This document shows positions 1-10,003 of a stretch of 64,000 nt of DNA, piece by piece (position 1 is the stretch's first letter; every line of letters starts with the position of its first letter). Where the stretch lies: NCBI GenBank assembly GCA_003281185.1, contig QCCS01000007.1, forward strand, positions 19,070 to 83,069, in the 5' to 3' direction. The translations under genes were made by a program, and so were the position numbers. The notes below the pieces were generated by a model. That model did not search any database. It had not been told where the DNA came from and was given only the letters and a program-made list of their open reading frames with translations. The stretch is from Prochlorococcus sp. AG-347-M15. Lineage in GTDB: Bacteria > Cyanobacteriota > Cyanobacteriia > PCC-6307 > Cyanobiaceae.

Positions 1-274
1 AAATTTTTCCGTAAGCTATGACAATAAATAAATCACAAGATAGTGATTTAAGTTCATTTATAAAATGTGAATTGTCCCTGATTTTTGCTGGAGTATAAAT
101 TTTTATGGATTCTTGCTCGGCAATGCTTTTAACTGGAGAGGAAATTAATTTATTTCCTCTAGATCTTTTCTTATCCGGTTGGCTAACTACTGCAATTACC
201 TCGTGCTTAGATTTAATAAAAATATTAAGGCTCGCAATTGAATATTCAGGCGTTCCCCAGAATATAATTCTCAC
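1..274 (-). CDS. fmt: Methionyl-tRNA formyltransferase, N-terminal part (runs off window start)
   Basis: Minus-strand GTG start at 274; translation MRIIFWGTPEYSIASLNIFIKSKHEVIAVVSQPDKKRSRGNKLISSPVKSIAEQ... matches the Fmt N-terminus (FxGTPxF...VxTQPDKPxGRG-like). 4-bp GTGA overlap with the upstream gene. Confidence 0.9.
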   Translation of the reverse strand, partial: MRIIFWGTPEYSIASLNIFIKSKHEVIAVVSQPDKKRSRGNKLISSPVKSIAEQESIKIYTPAKIRDNSHFINELKSLSCDLFIVIAYGKI

Positions 275-1623
275 GCGTCACCAGTTATTGATAATTCATC
301 TACCCATATATGTGGAGAAATTCCACTTGTTGTTACCTCTTGGCTTGATTCAATATTTACTATATTTTTCAAAAGATATTTAATATCCCCTGCTACAGTG
401 GCAGATTCTATTGAGATTTTTTTACCGTTTTTATAGTGCCATCCATCAAATGGAAGAGAGAAGGAACCTTGGCTTGCTCTGACACCTGCATGGATTGCAT
501 TTAATTCTTCAATATAAACAAATTCTCCCCCATAAGTAGAGTGATCTAATAATGTTTTAAGATCAGAGTTTTCCTCTGATTTCTCAACTACTATCCAATC
601 AGGAGATACTGAGACTTTTGATCCTAGTCCAGCGTGGCCTGTAGGCATTGTTTTAAATATTCTTGCAGTTGATTCTGAATGTATGAAATTTTCAATTCTC
701 CCTTTGTTAATTAAACATAATCTTTTGGTAGGAGTTCCCTCTCCATCAAATGGTGATGAAGAAATATTCTTTTCATGGAGACCATCATCATAAATATTAA
801 GTGCTTCTGTAGTTAGTTTCTCTCCAATAGAATTTTTATTAGATAAGCTGACTCCATCTAAAATGCTTCTAGCATTGAACATTGAACTAAAGGCATTAAT
901 GATCGTTAAAAAAGATTCTGGGGAAAAACATATTAAATATTTATCAGTTTGAATGGATGAGTAATTTAAATGAGAAATTGTTTTATTACAAGCGTCTTTA
1001 ATACAAGACTCTATGTCTAAATCTTCAACTCCATATCCAAGTTTTACAGAACCTGAGCTACGAGGTTTTTTATTTTTCTCTTCTGCTCTTGCATATAAAT
1101 AAAGTACAGCTTGACTTTTTGTATAACTCCTAAAAGCACCATCACTATTTGCATAAACTCTCTCATAAAAACTTTCAGAAAGACTATTATATGGAACAGA
1201 TTTAATGGATTCATGGCTTTTTAATAGTTTTACTTCTGCTTCTCTTAAGAGTGTAAGTAATTTTTTAATTCCAACAGGATTTCTTTTTTTTGCGTCCTTA
1301 ACTTCAATATGATCCTTAGCTAGTGGTGAGAATTCTGTTCTTTCATTTTTGTTGCCAAAATCAGATGCAATATTTGCTTGGTTTAGAGCCTTTTTAATAC
1401 CAGATTCACTGATATCGCTAGTTGTTGTAATACCAACTAAATTAGATTCGTTCCAAACCCTTAAAGTTAAAATTTGCTTTTGAGATACCTTAAGTTGTTT
1501 AGCCTCACCTTTATCTACTTGCACAGAATAATCATTAGAAAAGCTTGCACCATAATCCCACTTTTTAAGATTTAGGAAATCTGCAGCTTTTGAGATTTGA
1601 CCTGTAATTTCTCTTGAATTCAT
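271..1623 (-). CDS. pmbA: TldE/PmbA family metalloprotease partner protein
   Basis: 450-aa ORF directly downstream of tldD; TldE/PmbA-like C-terminus (GxGSKVSVSPDWIVVEK...GEFVYIEELNAIHAGVRASQGSFSLPFDGW). Confidence 0.85.
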   Translation of the reverse strand: MNSREITGQISKAADFLNLKKWDYGASFSNDYSVQVDKGEAKQLKVSQKQILTLRVWNESNLVGITTTSDISESGIKKALNQANIASDFGNKNERTEFSPLAKDHIEVKDAKKRNPVGIKKLLTLLREAEVKLLKSHESIKSVPYNSLSESFYERVYANSDGAFRSYTKSQAVLYLYARAEEKNKKPRSSGSVKLGYGVEDLDIESCIKDACNKTISHLNYSSIQTDKYLICFSPESFLTIINAFSSMFNARSILDGVSLSNKNSIGEKLTTEALNIYDDGLHEKNISSSPFDGEGTPTKRLCLINKGRIENFIHSESTARIFKTMPTGHAGLGSKVSVSPDWIVVEKSEENSDLKTLLDHSTYGGEFVYIEELNAIHAGVRASQGSFSLPFDGWHYKNGKKISIESATVAGDIKYLLKNIVNIESSQEVTTSGISPHIWVDELSITGDA

Positions 1624-1626
1624 ATC

Positions 1627-3051
1627 CTATCTTCCGCCAACAGTAATTGAATCAACCTTAATATGAGGTTGGCCAACAGTTACGTTGACACTTCCGCTAA
1701 TAGATCCACAGAATCCAGGAGCCAATTCGAGGTCATTTCCGCACATTGATATTTTTGGCATAACTTCTTTAGCCTCACCAATCAAAGTTGCTCCCTTTAC
1801 TGGATTAGTTAATTTTCCATTTTTAATAAGATATCCTTCTTCTACTGCGAAATTAAATTGTCCTGTAGCACCTACACTGCCACCACCCATGGATTTGCAG
1901 TAAAGACCATCACTAATACTATTGATTAAATCCTCTTTCGAGTGCTCACCTTGAGCTATGTAAGTATTTCTCATTCTAGAAGCTGCAGCAAAAGAATAAT
2001 TTTGTCTTCTTCCACTTCCTGTTCTTTGATGGCCAGTTCTTAATTCACCAGCTCTGTCGGATATAAATTTTTTTAAAATTCCATCTTTTATAAGAACCGA
2101 TTTTTCGGGTTCCATACCTTCATCATCTACTGATAATGAACCAAAGGATCCTTCTGATATTCCTTCATCTATTGCTGTTACAGATTCATGTGCAATTTTT
2201 TCATTCAATTTATTCTCAAATGGTGTTGTTCCTCTCTCTATTTGGGTAGTTTCAAGTAAATGACCGCATGCTTCGTGAAAAATAACGCCACCAAATTTAT
2301 TAGCTAATACAACAGGCATTTGTCCCGCATCAACGTAATCGGCATACAACATATTCATTGAACTTTCAAACACATCATTAGCTGCTTGTTCGTGATCCCA
2401 CAATCCAAATTCATTAGGAATTCCTGATGATCCAAATCTTCTGCTACCACTAGATCTATATTGGGCATCACTAGCAATTACATTGAGTCCAACTGTTTGA
2501 TGCAACCTAATATCAGAGACATAGGTTCCATCGCTGGAAGCTATAATTACTTCTTGCAGATTTCTTGAGTAACTACCTTTTCTAGTTATTATTTTATTAT
2601 TTTTTTTAAGAGACTTAGTGCTAAGTAAAAGTTTTTCACTAATCTCATGAATGGATGGTACTTCATTAATCCATTTTTTCTTGGATAAACTATAGTCTCT
2701 GAATTCATCTAAACCATTAAATACTTCTCTTTTATTGTTTTCTTTTATTTCTAACATCTCAATAGCTTGGGATACCGATCTAATCAAGCCATGCTTTGTT
2801 AAGTCATTTGTACTTACAAATCCATCCTTTTTGTCTTTGAATATTCTAATACCTGCACCCTTTCCAAATGATGGACTAACACTTGTAATGAAATCCTCTT
2901 CAGCTAGCACACTTGAATTATCAGTATTCTCAATAAATATTTCTATAAAATCGGCCCCAAGCCCGATCCCGTAGAAAATAATTTCTTCTAATAAATCTTT
3001 GTTGCAACTACCAAAAACTATTTCATTTGATTTGATTTGTGACGAAAGCAT
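1627..3051 (-). CDS. tldD: TldD family metalloprotease
   Basis: 474 aa; HExxxH motif in GGVIFHEACGHLLETTQIERG; C-terminal FCGSISGSVNVTVGQPHIKVDSITVGGR typical of TldD. Confidence 0.9.
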   Translation of the reverse strand: MLSSQIKSNEIVFGSCNKDLLEEIIFYGIGLGADFIEIFIENTDNSSVLAEEDFITSVSPSFGKGAGIRIFKDKKDGFVSTNDLTKHGLIRSVSQAIEMLEIKENNKREVFNGLDEFRDYSLSKKKWINEVPSIHEISEKLLLSTKSLKKNNKIITRKGSYSRNLQEVIIASSDGTYVSDIRLHQTVGLNVIASDAQYRSSGSRRFGSSGIPNEFGLWDHEQAANDVFESSMNMLYADYVDAGQMPVVLANKFGGVIFHEACGHLLETTQIERGTTPFENKLNEKIAHESVTAIDEGISEGSFGSLSVDDEGMEPEKSVLIKDGILKKFISDRAGELRTGHQRTGSGRRQNYSFAAASRMRNTYIAQGEHSKEDLINSISDGLYCKSMGGGSVGATGQFNFAVEEGYLIKNGKLTNPVKGATLIGEAKEVMPKISMCGNDLELAPGFCGSISGSVNVTVGQPHIKVDSITVGGR

Positions 3052-3082
3052 ATGAGTCTATAAATCTTCTCTGTTTAAAAGA

Positions 3083-4255
3083 TTATCTAATCGAAGGTTG
3101 GAAATCTTTGCTATCTAGAGGTTTTAATAAGTATAGTCTTAATAACTGGTAACCGTTTGATAAATATTTAGGTAATTTTTTTAAAGTTTTAGATACTTTA
3201 TTTCCATCACTGTTTGCAATATCAGAAAGAACCTTATTATTCTCTACTATTTTATCTAATCTTCCATAAAAAGATTTATCATTAACGTCCATCACTACTG
3301 GGAAAACTCTAGCTGCAGTTTCATTTGTTTTATTGATAACAAACTGGTCGTAATCTCTGGCATCTAAACCTAAAGAACTGTAGAAATCTTTTTTAATTCC
3401 CAAATCCCTTGCATACATAGTTGCGAATACAGCTAATAGAAAGAACCTAGACCATAACTTGGATGTTAATGGATGATTATTCAAAAAATATCTAAACCTA
3501 TGGAAGTAGTCAAATAATGGGTGTGTAAAGGTAGAGCCGCCAATAGTAATTTTTTGGCTTAAAGATTTAACAGTACGTGGCTGTGCTTTCATTAATGCGT
3601 CAAAGAAATCCCCATGTCTATTTTCATCTTGACACCAATTTTCAAAGTAATTAAATAGTGGAAAAATTTTGCTATCAGGGTTCTTTTCGAGATGCCTATA
3701 AATTGCTATGTATCTCCAATAACCTATTTTTTCGGATAAATAAGTAGCGTAAAAAATACTTCTTGGTGGGAAATAAGTGTAATCTTTATTGGCTGTTAAA
3801 AAACCCAAATCTAACTGAAGTCCAAAGTCACTCATTGATTTATTTAAAAAACCTGCATGTCTTGCTTCATCTCTGGCCATATGAGCAAAGCATTCTGCAA
3901 GTAGAGGGTTTTTGACTTTAATTCTCTTACTAAGTTCCTTATATAGTAAAAAACCTGAAAATTCTGAAGTACAACTTCCTTCTAGAAAATCAACAAAAAG
4001 CTCTCTTGTCTCAGGATCTAATTTTTCTGCAGCTCCTTCAAATTCACTATTTCTTACAAAATGATGTCTATTGTAATCTTTCCTGAATTCCTCACATATA
4101 GCTTCCAATTCTTCCTCGTTTATTGATAAATCCATATTTTCCATAGCCTCAAAATCTGTTGTATAGAATCTTGGGGACAAAATTGTTTCTTTTGCTGGTA
4201 TCTTTCCGTTATTAATATCTTTTTTATTTTTTGATTCAACAGTTGATTGAGCCAT
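3083..4255 (-). CDS. acsF: Mg-protoporphyrin IX monomethyl ester (oxidative) cyclase, aerobic
   Basis: 390 aa; di-iron motifs ([42 protein letters not shown]) characteristic of AcsF/CHL27. Confidence 0.95.
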   Translation of the reverse strand: MAQSTVESKNKKDINNGKIPAKETILSPRFYTTDFEAMENMDLSINEEELEAICEEFRKDYNRHHFVRNSEFEGAAEKLDPETRELFVDFLEGSCTSEFSGFLLYKELSKRIKVKNPLLAECFAHMARDEARHAGFLNKSMSDFGLQLDLGFLTANKDYTYFPPRSIFYATYLSEKIGYWRYIAIYRHLEKNPDSKIFPLFNYFENWCQDENRHGDFFDALMKAQPRTVKSLSQKITIGGSTFTHPLFDYFHRFRYFLNNHPLTSKLWSRFFLLAVFATMYARDLGIKKDFYSSLGLDARDYDQFVINKTNETAARVFPVVMDVNDKSFYGRLDKIVENNKVLSDIANSDGNKVSKTLKKLPKYLSNGYQLLRLYLLKPLDSKDFQPSIR

Positions 4256-4335
4256 TTTTTATTCGGTTTATTAATACTATTATTTACTATGATTTGTATT
4301 TTCGAGGAAAAAGTTAACTTGGTGTTATTGTTTTT

Positions 4336-4923
4336 CTAATTAATTCCTATTAACTTTTGCCCATTCAATCTTTGAAGTACTCTTGAAATAATTAATTTAA
4401 GGGTAATTCTTTTTTCGTCAATAAGAAAAGATTCAATAATACTTGGTTTTTGATTAGGTTTTGATATAGAAATACTTTTTAATGAACTAATGTCATCTTT
4501 CTCAAAGGATAACCAAAAGTTACACGTATCTCTAATTTCACAATTTATTACCCAACATTTATCCCCTGCAATAGGTCTATTTGTGTTTGTGAGGTTAATA
4601 TTGTTTATTTCTAATCCTCTTTGATTAATTTCCTCAGTGAGTGAAGGAATTAGGTGTATGTTAATAAATTCTTGAAAAGGCTTTTTCTCTACTGGGAGTT
4701 CTTTTTTAGGTTTTGCTATAGGTTTTTCGGGAGTATTAATTTCATTTTTTATAACAACTTTAGTAGCAGAATCACCATTATTTATATCCATATTGATAAC
4801 TTTTTCTGATTTAGGAACATTTATTTCCTCAGAGTTTGATTTAGTTGCGTTGTCAGATATTTCTTTATTTACCTCATTATTTTTGTCTAAATTTTCTTCC
4901 ATAAAAAAAACTATTTGTTCCAT
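4336..4923 (-). CDS. Hypothetical protein, probable DUF2996 family
   Basis: 195 aa; low-complexity N-terminus followed by a conserved-looking region FINIHLIPSLTEEINQRGLEI...DKCWVINCEIRDTCNFWLSFEKDD. Confidence 0.6.
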   Translation of the reverse strand: MEQIVFFMEENLDKNNEVNKEISDNATKSNSEEINVPKSEKVINMDINNGDSATKVVIKNEINTPEKPIAKPKKELPVEKKPFQEFINIHLIPSLTEEINQRGLEINNINLTNTNRPIAGDKCWVINCEIRDTCNFWLSFEKDDISSLKSISISKPNQKPSIIESFLIDEKRITLKLIISRVLQRLNGQKLIGIN

Positions 4924-4961
4924 TATAAATTAAAAAAAACATTTTTAATTAATTTATTTTT

Positions 4962-5405
4962 CTACCAATCATTATCAGCATTATCCCAGTCATCTTTAAT
5001 ATCTTGATTTGAATAACTTTGATCTTTTTTAAAATTATCATTATTCATATTTTTGACTACTCTGTAATTAACAGAAATTGTTGGTTGAGTTTCTCTAATA
5101 TCCCTTTGTGGGGGCATCTCAACGTTTGGTTCCATTTCTTCCTGATTATTATTAGATACAAAATCATCTTCCACATTTTCGAAAGTATTTTTTTTGAAAC
5201 TAGTACTAGTAATTGTTGTATTCAATAAAGTGCTTACAAATAAACCAGAAAAAAATGAAATACTGATTAACTTACCAATACTTACTTCTTGGAGAGTCCA
5301 TTTAAAGTATCTAAATGAAGTCTTCTGATTATTATTTGTATATAATAAAATTTGAAAGATAATTATTAATAAAAGAGTTATAAGTAAATATTTTTTCTTA
5401 AACAT
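4962..5405 (-). CDS. Hypothetical membrane protein with acidic, Asn-rich tail
   Basis: 147 aa, two predicted TM segments near the N-terminus, tail ...DDWDNADNDW. Confidence 0.6.
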   Translation of the reverse strand: MFKKKYLLITLLLIIIFQILLYTNNNQKTSFRYFKWTLQEVSIGKLISISFFSGLFVSTLLNTTITSTSFKKNTFENVEDDFVSNNNQEEMEPNVEMPPQRDIRETQPTISVNYRVVKNMNNDNFKKDQSYSNQDIKDDWDNADNDW

Positions 5406-5472
5406 AATTATAAAAAGTTATCTTAAATTTTTTTTGGTTAATATTTCCATAATATATTTTGTGAAAATTTAT

Positions 5473-7695
5473 TTATGTTAATTCTAAATCAATTTGATAT
5501 TTAAGAATATCGACTTTTATTATTTTTACTTCTATTGCATCTCCAACTTTATATGATTTTTTAGATTTTCTTCCAATTAATAGATTTTGCCTTGACCTGT
5601 ATTCATACCAATCATTATTAAGAGTGCTGACGTGTACTAAACCCTCTACATTTAGTTCTGATATCTCAACAAAGAAACCATATGTTTGCACTGATAATAT
5701 AAACCCACTATAGATGTTACCAATTAATTTTTCTGCTTTTCTTACTTTTTTTATATTTATCATATTAAATTTATATTGGTTAACTTTGTTCTTAAATTCA
5801 TTAAGTTTATCTATTACAAACTTGTTAAATAATATTTCGAGATTTTTTGATATTGATGAATTAAATATATCCAAATTTACTAAATCTAATGAATTACTTT
5901 GCGATAAATTGGATACATTTATATTATATTTCTTTGATTTTTTACCATTTATTATCATATTAAAAATACAGTACTGATTTATAAGATTTGTGAAGTCAAA
6001 TCCAGGAATTGTCCATGGAGAAATAAATAATTTTTCTGATTCATCATTATCAAGACCCTTAGATATCAACGTTATTTCATTGTCCTTAAATTCATTAATT
6101 AGAAGTTTATGTAAGATTCTTTTTTTATTATCGTCGCCACATAATTTAATTACTTGACTAAATGTCAAATTGCCATCTTCATTAAGCTCTACATCATTAT
6201 CAATAAATTCTGAATATTTGATAATTTCATTAGCATTGATGTAATCTATTCCATTTGAGATGTATCCTGCACTTTTTAAGCCATATTGATTTGAATGTTT
6301 GAACCATATTAAATTAGCTTCATATAGTATTGGTGAAAGGAAAGTTTGGCAATCTTTTTTATTTAATGATTCTAAATATCCTTTTGAATATTCAGCTGGA
6401 TTGTGAATAAAAAATTCTTCTAGTGCGTCAATCTTATTTAGTGGCGCAGGAAATTCCACCTTACCATCCAAAAGATGGTTTTCTCTGAATGAACATGAAA
6501 TTTCTAGTATTTTATCTAAATCGTCGATATATTCCTTTATAGGTTTTAATACCCGAGAGGTTATTCTTGATTTACTTTTTCTAGATAGAAGCGCGTCAGT
6601 ATGATCACTTCCAACAATAAGAGAGCATTTTACTAAAGTAAGATGAAATGACCAATCAATTATTTCATAATCACTATTTAAATTCACACAGAGGCTTATT
6701 GCTTCATTCTTTTCACCAAATTTAAATTCAGAATCATTTCTTATGGATTCACCAAGATAGTTTTGCCAATCATTTAATAATGGTAATGATTCAAAGCCTT
6801 TGAATAATATTTCTAGAGATTTTTTACTATTTAGATCTACTCTTTCTGCAAGATTATTTGTATGTATCCATAATTTAGTATTTTTATTTTTTCCCTGCTC
6901 TATTTGAATCATTGGGAGCATTGGAGAATTATTCGAATTCCAACTTTTGAATAAATAAGAGTTTTTATCTGTAAGGTCTATCCTCTCCCTTTGTTCAATT
7001 TTTTTTGATTCAATATTATTTAAATCATATGATTTAACGATATTGCTTTTAGAAAAAACAAAGTCTGTATCATAGTCTTCATTATTGTTTAGTTGTAGTT
7101 CTTGTATCACATGACCTAGTCCTTCTTCTTGACCTATGGGAAATCTATCGATCTCAACTTTTACTATATTCTTATTTTCTGGATTGAAAGTGTATTTTTT
7201 ATTCTCTTTTGGAAGTTTAATTTTAGAAAGGATCCTATCGTCTATTGGGATTGCATATACATCATTGTTTATTATTTCTACTTTAGAAAGAAGTATTTGA
7301 TTTGATCTTTCAAGAATACAATCAACTATTCCTTCAGGTGATCTTCTTCTATATCCCTCTTTTATTATCCTTACTAAAACTTTATCTCCATTCCATGCAT
7401 AGTTAAGTAGATTTTCTTTAATGTAGATATCTTCTTTGTCTTTTCCTCTTACAGCAAAGCAATAGCCTTTGCTACTACATCTTATTTTGGCGACAAGATG
7501 ATCATTATCCTTTATGCAGGTATATTCATCATTTTCATTTTTATTAATTATTTCAAGTTTTTCTAGAGCTGTTAAAGCAATATCTAATTTATCCTTATCA
7601 GATTTCTTTGTTATTTTTAATAATCTGCATAATTTTTTATATTCTATCCCTTCTGACTGATTAAGATTATCAATTATTGAAGATGATGTGAACAT
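5473..7695 (-). CDS. RNase R/RNase II-like protein with S1 domain, apparently lacking the RNB catalytic motif
   Basis: 740 aa; RNR/VacB layout (N-terminal wHTH/CSD-like region, RNB-like middle, C-terminal S1 domain GNIYSGFILSVQTYGFFVEISELNVEGLVHVSTL). The expected TIDxxxxxDxDDA segment reads NSYLFKSWNSNNSPMLPMIQIE. Confidence 0.75.
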   Translation of the reverse strand: MFTSSSIIDNLNQSEGIEYKKLCRLLKITKKSDKDKLDIALTALEKLEIINKNENDEYTCIKDNDHLVAKIRCSSKGYCFAVRGKDKEDIYIKENLLNYAWNGDKVLVRIIKEGYRRRSPEGIVDCILERSNQILLSKVEIINNDVYAIPIDDRILSKIKLPKENKKYTFNPENKNIVKVEIDRFPIGQEEGLGHVIQELQLNNNEDYDTDFVFSKSNIVKSYDLNNIESKKIEQRERIDLTDKNSYLFKSWNSNNSPMLPMIQIEQGKNKNTKLWIHTNNLAERVDLNSKKSLEILFKGFESLPLLNDWQNYLGESIRNDSEFKFGEKNEAISLCVNLNSDYEIIDWSFHLTLVKCSLIVGSDHTDALLSRKSKSRITSRVLKPIKEYIDDLDKILEISCSFRENHLLDGKVEFPAPLNKIDALEEFFIHNPAEYSKGYLESLNKKDCQTFLSPILYEANLIWFKHSNQYGLKSAGYISNGIDYINANEIIKYSEFIDNDVELNEDGNLTFSQVIKLCGDDNKKRILHKLLINEFKDNEITLISKGLDNDESEKLFISPWTIPGFDFTNLINQYCIFNMIINGKKSKKYNINVSNLSQSNSLDLVNLDIFNSSISKNLEILFNKFVIDKLNEFKNKVNQYKFNMINIKKVRKAEKLIGNIYSGFILSVQTYGFFVEISELNVEGLVHVSTLNNDWYEYRSRQNLLIGRKSKKSYKVGDAIEVKIIKVDILKYQIDLELT

Positions 7696-7767
7696 GATCT
7701 AAATGAAATTATAAATTAATTTAGGGGTATACACTTCATTATTACACCTTATTATCCAAGCTTAAAA

Positions 7768-8079
7768 CTAATTATTTTCTTTCTTTTCTTTTTCTTCATT
7801 CTCGATGGTGAATGAGTTTATAAAAAGCCTTATACCAATGATGAAAAATGTAATGGAAGCTATTGACTTAAGAACTACTTCGGGTAAAAAACTTGAAATA
7901 GAACCACCTGTTAAAGCTCCTAGTAAGCTTGCAAAAACAAGTGCCGAAGAAGATCCTAGAAAAACTGCTAATGGTTTATTTGAAGTCCCACTTATAGTTA
8001 AAGTAGCTAGTTGAGTTTTGTCACCTAATTCAGCTATGAAAACGGTTAGAAATGTTGATAGTAATAAACTTAAAACCAT
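7768..8079 (-). CDS. UPF0016/GDT1 family cation transporter, second half
   Basis: Motif FIAELGDKTQLATL (E-x-G-D-K-T) plus three hydrophobic segments. Confidence 0.85.
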   Translation of the reverse strand: MVLSLLLSTFLTVFIAELGDKTQLATLTISGTSNKPLAVFLGSSSALVFASLLGALTGGSISSFLPEVVLKSIASITFFIIGIRLFINSFTIENEEKEKKENN

Positions 8080-8406
8080 TTATAAATAATTTTTGAATGT
8101 TTCATAAGCTAAAAATATACTAATCAATATCATTAGAGCTCCAGTAAATAAGGCAAATTTGCTAGGAGATATTTTTTTTGATACCCACTTACCAATAAGA
8201 ACGCCTACTATGCTAGAGCTTATTAATGCTAGAGAACTTCCAAGAAAAACAACTATTGGCTTGCCCGATTCAGCAGAAAGCATTAATGTGGCTATCTGAG
8301 TTTTATCGCCAAGTTCAGCAATAAAAATTGTTGTAAAAGTCGTTATAAATATTGAAAAAAAACTTTTTTCTAGATTGTTTTCTTTTTTTTCTAATTTACT
8401 ATTCAT
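8080..8406 (-). CDS. UPF0016/GDT1 family cation transporter, first half
   Basis: Motif FIAELGDKTQIATL; 108 aa; directly abuts the next half in the same frame (TAA then ATG). Confidence 0.85.
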   Translation of the reverse strand: MNSKLEKKENNLEKSFFSIFITTFTTIFIAELGDKTQIATLMLSAESGKPIVVFLGSSLALISSSIVGVLIGKWVSKKISPSKFALFTGALMILISIFLAYETFKNYL

Positions 8407-8750
8407 TTTTCTGAAACAGCGATTCTAAAAGTTTTCATCTCTTTACTTTGGTATCCATAATTTGATGAAATATGTTGTTTGCAGCAATCTATTAAAAATT
8501 TATCACCAGATTTCAAATATCCTTTAAATGAAGTTGAAAATTCACTTACCCTGCAAAAATGTGGTCTGGTTTCATAAATTAAGCATTTTTTATTTTCTCT
8601 GTCTAGATTTTTACACCAACCATCTTTAGCCGTCATCGAATTTATCAAAGCTATATCTTCTTTGTTAAGTTTGTTAGCCAAATCACTTCTTTCGTTCAAG
8701 TCGAATTTACAACAAGCTCCACAATTTTCTATACATGTCCATGATTTCAT
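8403..8750 (-). CDS. YkgJ-like cysteine-cluster protein (zinc/iron chelating family)
   Basis: 115 aa; CIENCGACCKFDL...GWCKNLDRENKKCLIYETRPHFCRV cysteine pattern. Confidence 0.85.
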   Translation of the reverse strand: MKSWTCIENCGACCKFDLNERSDLANKLNKEDIALINSMTAKDGWCKNLDRENKKCLIYETRPHFCRVSEFSTSFKGYLKSGDKFLIDCCKQHISSNYGYQSKEMKTFRIAVSEK

Positions 8751-8832
8751 AATTTAATTCAATCTTGTAACGTATCAGTACAGTTTCGACATTTATTTGT
8801 AAAAATAGTATCACAAAACATATTCATTAATC

Positions 8833-8910
8833 ATGGCAACACTTATTCCTTTGGCTGTAGTTGCGTTAGCAGGACCAGCAATAATTGCTTTAGTATTTTA
8901 CCGTAAATAA
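8833..8910 (+). CDS. psb30: Photosystem II protein Psb30/Ycf12-like (25 aa)
   Basis: ATG at 8833, TAA at 8908-8910: MATLIPLAVVALAGPAIIALVFYRK, a single TM with the LAGP(A/V)xI...FR signature of Ycf12. Below the ORF-track size cut-off. Confidence 0.7.
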   Translation: MATLIPLAVVALAGPAIIALVFYRK

Positions 8911-8922
8911 GAAAAATTCTTT

Positions 8923-9687
8923 TTGGTGACTTATCTGGAGGGTGTTTATTGGGATTTAGATGGTACCATCGCAAATACTGAACTAGAGGCCCATTTACCT
9001 GCTTTTAATAATGCTTTCAATGACCTTGGTATTGATTGGAATTGGGACACTAATAAATATATAAAACTTCTGAAGATAAATGGGGGCAGAAATAGGATTG
9101 CTTACTACGCTAAATCTAATAATGATAATTTCTCAGAAGATTTAATTCTCAAAATTCACGAAACTAAGCAGTTTCATTATTTAGATATTATAAAAAAAAA
9201 TTGCGTTACTTTAAAAACTGGTGTTTTTAGATTAATAAATGAATTACATAGAAAAAAAGTAAGACAATTTATTGTTACTTCAAGTTCAAGAATTCAAGTC
9301 AATCTACTTGTTGAATATCTTTTTAATGGCTTCAACCCTTTTGAGTTCATTATTTCAAGCGAAGACGTTGAATTAAAGAAACCAAATCCATTACCATATT
9401 TAAAGGCAATTCAATTAAGTGGTATAAACAAAAATAACTCAATTGTTTTTGAAGACTCTAATCCAGGATTGAAATCTTCCTTGGCAGCTAACTTGCCAAC
9501 AATATTTGTTCCTTCAAATATCCCAATTATTCTTGAGGAAAATATTAAATTAGATTGTATTTTAGACACTCTTGGTGATCATAATAATGTGGCAAATGTA
9601 ATTAAAGGCCCTAAACTAAAAAAATCATATGTTGACTATAACTTTTTAAGTGATTATTTAGTGTCTTTTAGTAATGCAAAAAACTAA
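8923..9687 (+). CDS. HAD-superfamily hydrolase, CbbY-like
   Basis: 254 aa; DxDGT motif (YWDLDGTIANTELEAH), late motif EDSNPGLKSSLAANL. Confidence 0.85.
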   Translation: MVTYLEGVYWDLDGTIANTELEAHLPAFNNAFNDLGIDWNWDTNKYIKLLKINGGRNRIAYYAKSNNDNFSEDLILKIHETKQFHYLDIIKKNCVTLKTGVFRLINELHRKKVRQFIVTSSSRIQVNLLVEYLFNGFNPFEFIISSEDVELKKPNPLPYLKAIQLSGINKNNSIVFEDSNPGLKSSLAANLPTIFVPSNIPIILEENIKLDCILDTLGDHNNVANVIKGPKLKKSYVDYNFLSDYLVSFSNAKN

Positions 9688-10000
9688 TTTTTCAAGAATT
9701 ACCTACCAGTTAAATAATTTATTTTTTGGTTTTTTAAGTGATACTTGGAGAACAAAATCTATTAGTCTAATATCTGTTTTGACAGGTTATTTTTTGTTCG
9801 CAAATTTTATTACAAAATTTATATCTGAAGGTAAAAATGAGTTGATCATGGTCCCAATAATTATTATTTTTATTGAAATCATTATAAGAATTAAACCTGC
9901 CGCAAGTTCAAAGTTTTATTATCTATGGACCGTTGTAGATAAATTAAGAATTGGTGCAATTTATGCCGTTATACTTGAAGCATTTAAATTAGGATCTTAA
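9674..10000 (+). CDS. Ycf20-like (DUF565) membrane protein
   Basis: 108 aa; FGFLSDTWRTKSISLISVLTGYF...IIRIKPAASSKFYYLWTVVDKLRIGAIYAVILEAFKLGS. Confidence 0.75.
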   Translation: MQKTNFSRITYQLNNLFFGFLSDTWRTKSISLISVLTGYFLFANFITKFISEGKNELIMVPIIIIFIEIIIRIKPAASSKFYYLWTVVDKLRIGAIYAVILEAFKLGS

Positions 10001-10003
10001 AAG

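Noticed and set aside
105-383. ORF 105..383 (+), 92 aa
   Set aside because: Antisense to fmt and the pmbA 3' end, whose minus-strand products are recognisable; considered spurious.
1685-2974. Plus-strand ORFs 1685..1903 and 2735..2974
   Set aside because: Antisense to tldD; composition reflects the complementary codons.
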